From Bactrocera neohumeralis (taxonomy: Eukaryota > Arthropoda > Insecta > Diptera > Tephritidae), in NCBI RefSeq assembly GCF_024586455.1, contig NC_065923.1, forward strand, positions 5,459,501 to 5,523,500: a stretch of DNA of 64,000 nucleotides, read 5' to 3'. The translations under genes and the position numbers were made by a program. The notes under the pieces are model-generated. The model was not told where the DNA came from, searched no databases, and saw only the letters and a program-made list of their open reading frames with translations. Shown in pieces: positions 36,140 to 48,295 of the stretch. Within the stretch, counting starts at the first letter, position 1. Each line of letters starts with the position of its first letter.

Positions 36140-36610
36140 TGAAAACTTTGCACTGCAATTTTTAATCAATGAGTTGCTTTCAAGAAATTGTTTAAATAGG
36201 TGGCAACGCTATGAAAAACAATTCTGTCAAAAACGAGTTTTTCAGTTTATCAGCATTGCACAATCGAATTAAAGTTTTTTTTCATATGTAAATTTTTTTT
36301 TAAACATCTGGTAACTCTTTTTAAGTAATTTTATATAGATATCAACTCCAAAGATTTTTAATTCAAAGAAAAATACAAACTTGTACTGAAATTTTTAATA
36401 ATTTAATTAGTATAAAAAAATAAAAAAAGGTGGCAACGTTATGAAAAATAATTTTGCCATAAACGAGTTTTTTTAGTTTACCAGTATTGGAAAATTTAAT
36501 TACATTTATTTTTCATATGCAAATTTTTATTAAAACGTCTGGCAACACTTTTTAAGTAATTTTATATACATTTATATCAACTCCAAAGATTTTTAATTCA
36601 AAGAAAAATT
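36140..36610. repeat. Tandem duplication, unit about 230 bp
   Basis: GGTGGCAACGCTATGAAAAA at 36199 recurs at 36429 as GGTGGCAACGTTATGAAAAA. The following 170 bp are colinear, both ending in the same run that includes CAACTCCAAAGATTTTTAAT and TCAAAGAAAAAT. The segment before each unit (ACTG.AATTTTTAAT) is also shared. A third partial start, GGTGGCAACC, is at 36091. Strongly AT-rich otherwise and non-coding. Confidence 0.85.
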
Positions 36611-38728
36611 GGCTGCAGTTGCTAATATATACCATTTATATAAATATATAATAACCATATTTTATAGATAACTTCGGATTTTAGGTTTGGAATTGTCATT
36701 AAATTAAATAGAAAGGCTTGTGCAGGAGTTCTTTTATAAGTATATCAGACAGCAAATTTAAAGTCAGGCTAAAAATTGACATCAAAAATTATATAGATGC
36801 CATATTTGATATACTTAAAAAAACTTACTAATCCAATCATTATTTGAAATGAAAATAAAATATTCTAACGGTACTAGTGGAGACCAACAGATTAAATGAA
36901 ATAATATTAGTTCAAGCCAAACCCAATAACACCCATATAACTTACACATTAACGTATAACAATAAACGAGCTTAAAAAGAAGCGAAGAAAGTTCTTCTCC
37001 CTAACCTTACATTTTCTGCCATAGCCACATATTACATTCTAACCTTAATCTCTATGTTTATGCATTGCATATTTCAACAGATTTTCACTTTGTCTACCAC
37101 ATAGCGTACATAGATCATCAGTCTAATGTTAGCTATAACGGTGTTCTAGTGCTAGTAATCAGCGCCTAAGATAATAATGTGAAAAAGTGTCAGTTTCAAG
37201 TTGATCGATCGCCGCAGACACAAACCACAGCAGACTTAGTTGTAGCTACTGATTGTGGTCAAAGCGGGCACACACAGACACATACATATATGTATGTATG
37301 CGATGCGTGTGTGTTGTCGTAAGACAAAAGTGTGTCACCAGCTGTGCTGCTACAAATGGCACGTTGGTTGGCCGGGAGAGCTTTGTATTTGGAGCGCGCT
37401 GCCGCTCCCCGCACACTGCAGGGCCCCAAATACCACAGAGACAAAGCCGTTTTTAGTTACAGTATTTAGCTGCTTGGAAGTAACTGTTCTACAATAGTGA
37501 GTGAAGAAAGAAGAAGTGAAAAGAAAACGATTTTAGTACAAAATGAAATAAGTTACTCATCTAATGGGTCATCTAATGGGTCTTTCTTTATCTCACTATT
37601 GTAAGTTTTCGACATTTTTCGGTTTCTGCCTGACGCAAATGTCAAGCTCGCAAAGATCAAAGGGTGCAGCATGTAGAAAATGTGTATGAAAATTTCGTAT
37701 TATCTTTGTTTGGTATTTTCCTTTAATTTCCAAATCCATTTTAGCGCCAAAAGAGATGGAAAGCTCAGAATAGTGCCTCTAAATTTAAAGAGGGGCTTTT
37801 TTATAGAAATGTGCAAAAGCAGCGTGTGTGCACTCGCATTCCCGCTAGTGACCACGCTGCCACCAGGCGCGTAGCACTGAAAAGCAACAACAAATATGTG
37901 TGGGCGCCGTTTGTTTGACTCCGGCAATCGCTTTGTTTTTATCCGATTTTTCGTGTCAACAAATTCACTTTCTTTACAATTTCGTGCCATTTGACAAAGG
38001 GCAACAACACTTTTCGTTTTCGCCCTGACGATGGTATGTGTGTTTGTAAGTTGCAATACATTTATGTAGAATTATAATGTTATGCCCGGTTGATTGATAA
38101 AATCGATAAATTATTGCTGTTGACTGAGTTCGTCGCCCACACGCAAGTGAGGAATATTCAAAGATAGAGCTAATAAATGAGCGAGTGCAAAGTGGTTGCT
38201 ATAATGGGAAGTGAAATGGTGAAAAAACCAATTTAGAGTTCACTAACTGATAGGCACTTATATATGGAGGGGATGTGTTAGATAATGACGGCTCTGAGGG
38301 GCATGAACTGCGTCATGAGCGAAAGTAGCAAGCTATTCTGGTTCCGGTTTGCTGTTTGGGAGATAATTAAGAGAAAAGTGTAAAATGCAAAATAAAATAA
38401 AACGAAATAATAAAATATAATAATAACAGTAAATACAAATATTCTCTGGACAATTGTTGACAGTACAGTTCCGAATTAAGGGTTTGACCTTAGGGCAGTA
38501 ACTGACAGTCCCTGTCGATCTCACTAAACCTTTGCAACCTCCTTCCTGACCACCGTTTGCGCCGGCTCATCGTGTTTTGGCTGTAAAATGTTGCGTATTT
38601 TCACTTAGTTGGTGCCCATCTTTAACGGGTACTCAAAGAATACTGAATCGAAAAAGCGCAAAACTGTTTAAGAAGTTTGTTTATAACGAAATTTTATCTT
38701 TCCAATGCCATATTATGTATTATGTATA
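36611..38728. other. Unique sequence, no gene seen
   Basis: Short frames only. The 37253-37497 block is GC-richer and open in three frames without domain resemblance. A perfect 12-bp tandem duplication (CATCTAATGGGT) lies at 37558-37581. Confidence 0.4.
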
Positions 38729-39042
38729 TTGATTAGTCGAAAAAGTCTTTTCGTATTTTGTCAATAGATGTCGTTGCAGTCGTTTATCTCCAGGTTGGAA
38801 AAGTGAGATTTAAGCTTCATTCAAATAAAAAAAATTAAATTCGGGGAAGTTGAAAAAAGTTACAGCTGTTCAAAAATGAGTGGAAATAATGAAGAAATTC
38901 CCTATATTTTGAAATTTTTGTATAAGAATGCCAAAAAGTGGTCGACCAAAATAGTACATCTTTGTTTATTTATTTATTTGTATAAATAAAAAAAGATAAA
39001 ACGTTTGATTAGAAATACGAAAAGACTTTTTCGACTACCCAA
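38729..39042 (+). mobile_element. 314-bp internally deleted mariner (MITE-like)
   Basis: Both terminal repeats are present (TTGATTAGTCGAAAAAGTC at the left, AAAAGACTTTTTCGACTACC at the right) and flanked by TA. Internally it keeps about the first 200 bp of the family (to the codons for YFEIF) and then joins directly to the last codons (matching KWQKVVDQN of the 18338 copy) and the 3' end. The transposase is therefore almost entirely deleted. Confidence 0.9.
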
Positions 39043-39044
39043 TA

Positions 39045-39143
39045 TATAACGCTATATCTAACTCAATTATTTTGAAGTGATACAAACAACCGTTAGGTGA
39101 GCAAAATTATTGCGCTCTGTAACAACATGTTGCAAGAGTATAA
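39045..39143 (+). repeat. 3' end fragment of repeat family B
   Basis: CTATATCTAACTCAATTATT, ACAAACAACCGTTAGGTGAG and the end TTGCAAGAGTATAA parallel the last 100 bp of repeat B copy 2 (33430-33529). It directly follows the mariner derivative at 38729-39042, so that element probably landed in or beside a B repeat; no B sequence was recognised to its left. Confidence 0.75.
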
Positions 39144-39149
39144 CTAGCA

Positions 39150-41550
39150 CGACATAACTTTAGGACTCATGCATTAAATCATTGACCCTCTTCTTCTTGT
39201 TATAAAAAAAGCAGGTATGATTTTACAGTTTAATTATTCTGCAGCTGTTTTTTTAATTGCTGAAGAATCGTAGCGCTGCATTCCGCAACATAATGAAATA
39301 ATTAAATTAACAACTTCATTCGACAAGCAAAACAACAAGCGAGTCCTTTCACCGTAACAACCGAAGCGCACTAATGACCGCAACAGCATTCTGGCTGCAA
39401 ATAACTCGGCAATTGGAGGACAAATAAGCGGCAGCTACTACAACTGCTATTGGTGAATAGAATTTTAATTGGCACAATGCACAATTAGACAGTTAGTCAG
39501 CCGAAACAAGCAACTACAACAAAGAGTGGGCACTGGCGCACACTTAGCGGCTTGCAGCTAAGCTTTATGTCTCGTAAAATGGCTAATGGCGATTTGACAT
39601 GTGGCACACAGCAGCAGCACATATGTGTGTGTGTGTGTGCACAATGAATTGCAAGCGCACAGTTAGTTGACTGTTTGATCGCATGTCGTCGGCATTTAGT
39701 CGAACTTTCGCCTCTATCAATGGCCAATCAAAAATAAATCATGCTCAGAACAAGAATTCTTTTACAAAAACAACATTATTTGCAAGCGCTGTCGGCAGCC
39801 AATCAAAATAGAAGTCAACAACTCAGTGACTTTCTACAATGTACTAATTTCTATAGAAAATTTCCGCTGTCCCGTTGCATTAATGCAAAATAAATAATGG
39901 TTCAATAAAACTTACATTCTAGCCGGCTAACTACTGCTTGATTAATTAATGGTGAAGGAGGCTTTTGCCGCAATGTCACTTCCACTTAACTGGCAACTAT
40001 CAAAGCCACAAACTGCAATGCCAATGGTGTGCTTTCCGCTGCGCATGCGCAAATGACGCTTGTCTAATTGTTGCGGTTTTTTTTTATTGAGTGGTAGTTA
40101 TTTACTAAGCCGTTGGCTTTTGCATGTGTTGTACGATGTAAAAATGTAGATATGTTTGTACATTGGATTCGGTTGACAGGAAAATGTTTTATTTCAAAGT
40201 AATATTAGAAAGTTCCGTTAAATTTACATTTAAGCCAAAGAGGCTTTTAAATTTATTAAATTAGTACTTAAATTATTTTTTTATTTTGAAATCTGGGAAA
40301 TCTTATTTAAAAGAAATTTTCAAATTTCTTATCCCAAATTTCAAAAAAAAAAAAAATAAAATAAAATAAAACAATAAAAATATTTTTTTTTATTTATAAT
40401 TTAAGTTTGTAATAAAAAAATTAAAATTCTCATTTTTCGCGATTATATATTTTTTAATCTACCATTTTCAAATAGAACTCTCAGAGAGCCCTCATCTTCA
40501 ATACTCTGTGGCAGTGTTCAGCAAATTTAAATATTCAAAGGATTTATATTTTATCAAATTTTAATTCCGATTTTGTGATTAAAAATTTAATTTTCAAAAA
40601 TTTATTTCGATTTTGAGTGAAAAATTTGAGATTTAATTTTTAACCAAAATTTTTTTTTTTATAAAATAAATATATTATATATAGTAGATTTCCTTTTCGA
40701 ATACTCAGATTTTATTTATAAATCGGCATTTAAGTGTGACCTTATATAGTGAATAGCATGAAAGTACCGTTAACTCTGCACACAAATCATTTCCAAGCCT
40801 TTCAAAATATGGAAAGAAGAGAAAGACAAAAGAAAGGGTAGCATGTACCAGCAAACCACTATCAAATGCATCGATCTGCGCAAGCGATGAATCAAATTTA
40901 AGCGAGCGATTAAACAAAAGCGCTCCAGGCAAAATAAAAAATATGTCAAATGGGTGCACTGAAAACACAAATCAGTGCAATAAAATCAAAAACAACAAGA
41001 GCGCGCCACTAGTGGACAAAACCCGATACGTCCGAACAGAAGCGGCTCGACTAAAATCGTTTCCACCAAACTATTACCATATAAGCAGGGATAAAGCCAA
41101 CCGTTTGGTTTGTCCTCACCACAACAACAATGATTTTCTTCCGGCTATGAATGCAAACCAGCTGTCACAGCGATAACTGTTTGGCGCTGGAGCTGCAAGC
41201 GAGCGCATATGAGACTCAGCTGGCGATTGTCGCCTAACGCGACGCTTTAGATCGCTTGTTTTATGCTTTCCGCCGCTTTGACTTTTTAGGTTACCGCATA
41301 CGCACACACTTGTATGAGCTATATGTATATATTTTTACCAAATTTACAGTAACAATGAAGTCGGCTTGTTTCCGCATACTTGGATTTTTCTAGTATATCT
41401 TGTTTACATTTGTTTGGTTTACAATGTTTGCTTTGATTTGCGCCTCCGCTGCCTAAGCAGCTAAGTGGCACCCCACACAGACACACACACACACACGTGC
41501 ACATGCGTATATAGTATGTATGCCGGTGCGGTGGCATGTGAATTAGTAAA
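39150..41550. other. Unique sequence; AT-rich block 40190-40690
   Basis: No gene supported. 40190-40690 is extremely AT-rich with poly-A and TAAAA runs. 41160-41550 becomes GC-richer and leads into the second copy of the shared 26-bp module. Confidence 0.4.
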
Positions 41551-41553
41551 CAA

Positions 41554-41579
41554 AGTTCGCTGCTTAAGTCTTTCGTTTT
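41554..41579 (+). promoter_or_regulatory. Shared 26-bp module, downstream copy
   Basis: Matches 25740-25765 at 24 of 26 positions, including the uninterrupted GCTTAAGTCTTTCGTTTT. A related 12-mer (CCGGTGCGGTGG) begins exactly 31 nt upstream, as in the first copy. It lies on the same strand in a GC-richer island 13.4 kb inside the presumed intron, which would suit an alternative promoter or first exon. That role is inferred. Confidence 0.45.
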
Positions 41580-41584
41580 GTATA

Positions 41585-42655
41585 CCCACGCGCGCACTTG
41601 ACTTCCAGCGCCCGGCGCGCTGTTTCATTTTCATTTTCAATCTATGCTAACACGCTTTGTAGGGCAGCAGCTGTTGCTGCTACGCTGCCACCGCCAAGTG
41701 CGTCTCAAGCGATTTCGTATGCGCTGCTGGGTTTTCATAAAGACACCACGGCGCTGCATACTAATTTCACTTTTCGCTAAGTAAAAGTGCTGACAAGTGT
41801 TCTATCGTACTTTAGGCATTTACATGCACATCTTATGTATTTATAGTTTCTTTTTTGTTCATTGTCATTTTCTTTTTTGATTATTTGATTTTTTACCATA
41901 TTTTTCAAGTGATAGTTTTCTTTAAGTGGGAGTTTAAATAATTTCCACTGTGGGACGTCTCTTAGTGATGTTGTAGGTAGTGGTTGCCAGGGAGTGCTAC
42001 TTTCTTATTTATAAAAATAATGAAAATACTTGTCTGATTCCTATGTGAGCTATTGAAGGCTTTGAATATAACATCCTTAATCTCTGACTATTCTTGACAA
42101 TCTTTTTCTAAAAACTTCATACATGATATAAATACTAAGCTTTAGCGAAGTACTATTGGCACTATATTTTAATGAAATTTTTTTTTCATTTTCAAATTAA
42201 AATTAAAAAATATTATTAGAACGCTCTCTATATATTCTCTATAATGGGCAAAGACTATTTCCGTTCTTAGGTGTTTTCTTAGAGAATATCAAACCATTTT
42301 CCCAATAAAGTGTTCGAAAGTGGGAAATTTGTTTATAGCTAAGATTCCATCTGCTCAAATCAAACTGGTAACAGTTCTAAACAAGCAACTCTAACTTAGA
42401 TTGCGGTCTCCATGACATTGCTCATGTTCAATGGTTGGCTAGATTGCCAATTTTAATTCGATTCTAATTTCTTTCTCAGAATAGTGGTCAGATGTCTTGA
42501 AAGACCAGTTGAAAAGTCACCGGCCTGGCACACAGATGGCGATACTAGAATCGATATGATATTTAGTTGACCCTAACCTTCACCTTGTACCTTTGTTGGT
42601 TCATTAGTTTGTAAATTATATTATTTTCAGTGAAGCAACTTTTGTTATTGTGAAA
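41585..42655. other. Intergenic or intronic sequence, nothing recognised
   Basis: GC-richer until about 41770 with a 60-codon frame (41598-41780), then AT-rich. No domain or repeat identified. Confidence 0.35.
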
Positions 42656-42659
42656 AAAA

Positions 42660-43560
42660 TCATAAAAATATATTTCACGTTTGATAAAATATTGATTTTG
42701 AAGGGAAAAAATACGGTTGAAGCAAAATCTTGGCTTGGCGAAAGGTTTCCGGACTCTGACTCAAGAAAATCAACCATCAAGGTATGGTGTGCTTAGTTTA
42801 AACGTGGTGAAATGAACACCGAAGGCGGTAAACCAAGTGGACACCCAAAAGAGGTTGTTGCCGCCGAAAACATCAAAAAAGTCTACCAAATAATTTTGGA
42901 TAACCGTAAAGTGAAGTAGTTCGAGATAGCTTTAACGATATCAGAAGAAAGTATGATGTACATCATTCACGAATATTTGGATATGAGAAAGCTCTGTGCA
43001 AAGTGGTTGCCGAGCGAGCACACTTTTGACCAAAAACAAGGACGAGTTGATGATTTGGAGCAGTCTTTGGAGATATCTAAGCTCAAGAAACCCGAGTTTT
43101 TGCGTCGATATGAGACAGTGGATGAAACATATCTGCATCATTTCACTCTGAAGTCCTATCGATAGTCATCCGAGTGGACTGCACACGATGAACGCGCTCC
43201 AAAGCACATGGAAAACCGCAACAGCCGGCAGGCAAGGTTATGGCATTTTGATTTTGTGAAGATGCCCATTTTTATTGACTACCGTGGAAGAGGAAAGACC
43301 ATCAACAGAGACATCAACGTTATTGGAACGTTTGAAAGAGGAAATTGCGGAAAAGCGGCCGCATTTGAAGAAAAAGAAAGTTTATTTCACTAAGAGAATG
43401 AATCCGTGTCAGAAGTCGTTTTGTTTTGAGTTCTCCATAAAAAATGCCTCTGAACACAAATTATGGATCTCCATCTCTTGGAATAATATCTCGGAGTCTG
43501 AAGCGCAAATGAAAAGGCGGAGGAGAATTATTTTGCTAGAAGAAGCCTAATTTCAAAGGG
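42660..43560 (+). mobile_element. Mariner relic, irritans (Himar-like) lineage
   Basis: Translated blocks in order: GKNTVEAKSWLGERFPDS (about 42700-42755), STIKVWCA-stop-FKRGEMNTEGG, HPKEVVAAENIKKVYQI, then IIHEYLDMRKLCAKWLPSEH, FDQKQGRVDD and FLRRYETVDETYLHHFTL (first catalytic Asp in VDE). SSEWTAHDERAPKHMENR and IFIDY..GKTINRD follow, then after a frameshift LLERLKEEIAEKRPHLKKKK near 43340-43380. The block with the second and third catalytic residues is not recognisable downstream. The lineage assignment rests on resemblance of these blocks to irritans-type mariners. Inactive; terminal repeats not identified. Confidence 0.82.
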
Positions 43561-46310
43561 TTAATAAATATTAAACCAAAAATAATTAGTTTTAATAAAA
43601 AAGCTTTACCCACAAATTTTTAGAAATAAAGCAAAATTGCAGACATATACACAGTAATATTTCTATAAATTGCATATTTCATTACCAAAAAAGTTAGAGC
43701 AACAGCTTTTATCTTCAAATACATACTATCTCATTCACTTATTTATAAGGCACATAAAGTATTTATGGATTTAGCTAACAAAGCGCGATAGCGAAGTGCA
43801 CGAGTGAATGAAAGTGACGGTCGCTACTGCCGATGCCAAACTCTTTAGTTCTGGTCTATAAATTTTGCTTTCTAAATAAGGCGCAGAGGCGCTCCTCCTT
43901 TCGATTGCGATACTGAAAAGCAGAAAATTGCGCGAAAGCAACAACAACACGATATAGATAAAAAGGAAAATCAAAACCAAAACACAATAAAGCAGGCAAT
44001 GAAAAATAAATAAAAATAGAAACAAAAATTAAATAAAAAGTAAAGTAAAAAATAAGAAAAAAGTAAAATAAAAGTAAAAATAGAAAAATTGTTGCAACAA
44101 CAAATGTCAGAGCGAATAACACAGCAGTAGCTTGTTGGCGGTATTGAAATCTGCTGGCAGCGGCGGCACCCTGTTGCTTGCCAATTGCAACTTGCTGTGT
44201 GGCTTTCGTACATTTGACGCTTTTTTATTTATTTTCCGCTTGTTTTGCTTTATTTTTCTCATTTTGCTTGCTTTTTTGTGATTTTTCGTTTCATTTTACT
44301 TTGAAGCGGCAATTTTCCGCACCCGTGTTTTCCTGCTGCAGTCGAAATCTACAAAATCTAGCCAAGAGCTTGTGTGCAAAGTCAAAAGGCTACAACAACA
44401 ACAACAACAACAACAACAAAAGCGTTGCTTAGAAACATTCAGCACCGATTTCACTGCATTGATTTCCTCATCGAAAGCCATGAGCCACAAACGGTTGCCA
44501 TTTAACGTCTAATAAAAGCCAATTTCGTATGCTTCTTTCACTGCTTGCAACCGACTGCATGCTGCTGCTGCTGTTGTTTCTGCATTGCTTTTAACTGTCG
44601 TGCATGATATGCAGCCGCCAACAACAGCAAAAAGCAGAAATGAATAGGCAAAACACCTTTAACCCTTAGGCTCATTATTGCTTTGGTAATACACACACAC
44701 ACACATAAATATATGTATGTATGTATGTGTATGTAAGCACACATAAAGTGGTTTCTTAAAGGCGCGGCGCCGCAAAACCGAAACGCATGCCTAATCAGTG
44801 CGCTGCATCTTAATTTGTGCGCGCCGGCTCTTTCCCAGCCCAAGCCGCAGCCGCAGCCGAAGTCTTGTAGATTTGTAAGACTGTGCGCTAACATCTTTCT
44901 CCCAGCGCTGGCTTTTCCACCCTCATAGTGCTGTGCGGATTCTGCAGCAATGTTTCTCATACTTTTACTGCGCAACGCGAAGAATGCTGCTTTGATTTCT
45001 TTTTCTTTTGCTTCTTTTTGCGTTTTATAATTTTTTGTTTGTTTTCTCTTTCCTTGCCTCGCCGAGGTAGCGCTCCCATCATTACAAGCTTGCATTTGTT
45101 TTTGTTATTACTCTGTAAATTAACTTTTTTCTTCCGCTAAAAAAACTTTCCAACACACACTCCTTACCACTTACACACACACATCTACACATATGCACAC
45201 CTTAGTTGCGCTCCTTAGCTGCCGCGGGAATGCCTAGTTTTAGGCTCTGCGCCCGGCCTCCGGGACGAGGCAAAACGAAAGCAAAACACACGCAAAGTTC
45301 AAAGTTGCCAGATTTATCATGCTGATTGCGGCATTGACCAGACAGCGTACAATGCGGAATGTTTCTCCGCTTTGCGCCGCGCAAGCCATCGGCACTTCAG
45401 TCAAGTCGCTGCTTAGGTCGGTGTTTTCCAGAGTGTGCATGTGTGTGTGTGCGGGTACTTTGCTGATTTAAGGTTTTTACAACTTTGTCTGCTTTTTGGC
45501 TTTTTATCGCGCAAGTTTCAGTTTTTGCTTTTATTTCGCTCTTCATAAATGAGTGTGTAGATGGCTTATCGCTCGATAAGCAACCACTAGAAATTGCTTA
45601 GATATTTATTGGCATTTTATGGCGTTTTGCTGTTGTTGCTGTTGCTGTTGGGAGTAGCGCAAATGAGCCGCGGTTGTTTGATGCCAGATAAGCCGAGGAG
45701 GTAGCTTGTAAGCACTTTTTTCACCACAATCTTTTTACATTTCTAATCTTGGCTTCGGTTACCGATGCCACCATTTATGCCGTTGCTTTGGCACGGTGCC
45801 AGGGGAATATGATGATCAAAAAAGACAACACTGTTAAATTCCTTATTGCAGAAAAGTGCAGCGCTACCGAGTTGGTCGGTCATTGCTGCCGCAGCTGGAA
45901 GTTTAATGTACGACTTTTATTTCCCTGAAACTCAGAACGATGCAAACCGATTAGCTACTGTTGTTAATGGGAAAGCAAATAAAGTCATAACTTTTTAATT
46001 ATTTTCCTCGGCATGCTTAGTTGAACACAGCTAATTTTGGGTTAATTAGCGAATAAAAAATTTTCATTTAAGTACTTGATTTCACCGCCATTCATGAACT
46101 CACACAAGAACATTTTTCACGTTGTAGCAGCTGCATTCGAATCGCTGGCCTTTAGAGACTGGCGAATAGAACAAACAACTGGTATGTATATATCTCTAAG
46201 TCAAGAGAACTCAAACAGAATGAGTAGTAAAGTGGCGAATCGAGGCCAGTACAAAACTGCAGAAAATATTATAGAAGTATTGTGGGTAGCCTACTTTATC
46301 ATAAACAGAA
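43561..46310. other. Unique sequence with GC-richer island 44140-45450
   Basis: An A-rich run occurs at 43950-44100. The 185-codon minus frame 44538-45095 includes a translated CA/TA microsatellite and poly-Gln from CAG/CTG repeats, with no domain; I do not call it. A weaker relative of the 26-bp module is at about 45403-45428. Paired inverted GATA-type sites (CTTATCGCTCGATAAG) lie at 45565-45580. Confidence 0.4.
44393..44419. repeat. (CAA)n microsatellite
   Basis: Perfect ACAACAACAA run of about 27 bp. Confidence 0.9.
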
Positions 46311-46317
46311 ATATTTG

Positions 46318-46430
46318 AGTTTGAGTGGCCGTTGTTGTTGTAGTGGAAAAATTCTGCCGCGACGACAATCCTTGACCGGAAAGAAAATTCGGATCCGTTC
46401 CGGTTACGTAATCCCGACTGTCGAGGGAAC
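46318..46430. repeat. Possible dispersed repeat before the mariner
   Basis: GGCCGTTGTTGTTGTAGTGG, then CGGATCCGTTCCGGTTACGT and CCCGACTGTCGAGGGAACGG. The composition is unlike its neighbours, and the phrase resembles a short sequence often interspersed in higher-fly genomes. There is only one copy in this window, so the assignment is tentative. Confidence 0.35.
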
Positions 46431-46815
46431 GGTATTTGAGTGGCTCAAAGTGTTCAATGAAGGTCGTGAAGTTTCCAAAAACTTGTCTTGTGCGAGTCGT
46501 CCATGTAAATTCCACAAAAACACAACCGTCCACAAAAATTTACCTCTTGAAATCTTATAGGCGGACTCAACACATTGTGGTTGATATCTTGTGTATGAAG
46601 CTTGTCACGGCTAGACTCGCACCAAAATATCTGAAAGCGACGACAGATTCTAGCATGACTATGACTGACTTTTTGACCGGACACGAAACGAGAGCCTTTG
46701 CTCAGCCAACGTATTCGTCAGACTTGGTTTCGTACGAATTTCTTTCTGTTTCCGATACTGAAAAATTCGCCTCGAGAAATGCTCCTTGAGTCCATTGACC
46801 TAACGTATAAAAATT
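46431..46815 (+). mobile_element. Internally deleted mariner relic
   Basis: VFEWLKVFNEGREVSK matches the block at 10993 of the split mariner. It is followed by STQHIVVDILCMKLVTARLA (end of the helix-turn-helix) and, after a deletion, FLTGHETRAFAQPTYSSDL and SYEFLS. In an intact transposase the last block reads SPD..P.DF; here the third catalytic Asp position reads Glu. The region with the first two catalytic residues is missing. Confidence 0.7.
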
Positions 46816-48295
46816 GCAAAAATAATCATAAGGGCAACAAACATATTTAGGGTGGCATACCCATTTATAACCGACCACCAACCACATATTGACAACAAAA
46901 ATCATTAAAAAATTGTTAATCTAAGCTATTAATATTATGAACAAACAAGGTGCATCACATTAATCATTAATTGCTTCCATAAATTAATGCGAAAAAAATT
47001 CATTTTTCACCTGCCGTTTGCCTCCTCACTCATCTAAAGTACAATCATATGTATATATTTACGTATGTACACGCCACTATTTGTTGTTCGCACTTCAATT
47101 CAATGCTTCTGCACTGCGCTGCAGCAACGTGTGGCAAGTGAAAGAAGGCGTGGCATGACATGACGCAGCGCCTATCAGTTAGCGCTGTTATAATTTCACA
47201 GCAGTGGCATAATCGATTTGTAGTTCGACAATGATTTTTACCAACACAGCGTGCAACAAGCATTTACTATTTGCACTGTAGAGGTTGCATGTTGCAAGCT
47301 GCACGTTGCACTTTGTTATTTAATTGCCATGCGTCGTTCACATGTTCAGAGGCGGAAAACGAGCTTCGCTTATGCCTGATTGCCGCTTTGCCTGGCTCAC
47401 TGCATCGATTTGGCAACAATGGAAAGCAAATACGAGTGTGCAACTCGCCCGCTTGCCAGCGAATCGAACGCGCATCAGCGCTCATTTATCATTTCAATTG
47501 TATTTGTATTTTGCCATTTATAAACTTGGCTGCCAAATTGCTGGTTTCGTGTCGATGGAATGCAATGCAGTAGCACTTAATAACAGTGAATGTAACGCAT
47601 ACATATGTACATACATAGTTATATGTACATGCACTTTCGGGAATACAAAAATAAGGAAAGTCTAAAAGCTATCAGCTTTAAGTGATGAGTAAATCAAGGA
47701 AATTATTAAAAATTATTTTTATAGTTTGCTAAAACTTTTCAGTTTGAAAATTATATGAGTAACCAATGAATAAGTTACCAATTTTACCAATAAATTAGCT
47801 TCGACATCGTAACTCGAACATTTTTCAAGAATAATGAGTATGAGATTTGAAACTATTATTTCTAGTTTTTTATTGGAAAAGTAAATACTGGTGTTTGAGA
47901 TTCTTCTATAAGGATATAATAGAAATGGTATCTTTATATGAGCTAAAGCCAATATATTTATGCTCGTATTTAAACACAGATCAAAGTATTTAAATTATAT
48001 ATATGTATATATATTCTCTCAATCTCTAATATATTTTCTTTGTTTTATATTTTCAGGTATGTAGAACAGTTTTCGTAACAACTTAGACTATGGTTTCAGC
48101 AAAGAATGTGAGTACCAAATATTTCGAATTAAATTTTTTTGTCGTTACATACAGAAGAGCTCACAAAAATTCGTATAATTTTCGAAACGTTTTGGGTTGA
48201 ATTGCTTGATATTCGCTAATCATTTTCACTTCATTTCATTTTCACGAAATTTTATCAATGTTTGGATTGAGCTGTATCATAAATATAAAAAAAAA
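46816..48295. other. Unique sequence; island 47080-47560
   Basis: The GC-richer part has overlapping frames (47271-47573 and 47324-47665, plus) without domains. AT-rich after 47640. No gene supported. Confidence 0.4.

Noticed and set aside
44538..45095. 185-codon minus-strand open frame
   Set aside because: Includes translated CA/TATG microsatellite (IHIHTYIYLCVCVC) and poly-Gln from CTG repeats; no domain.
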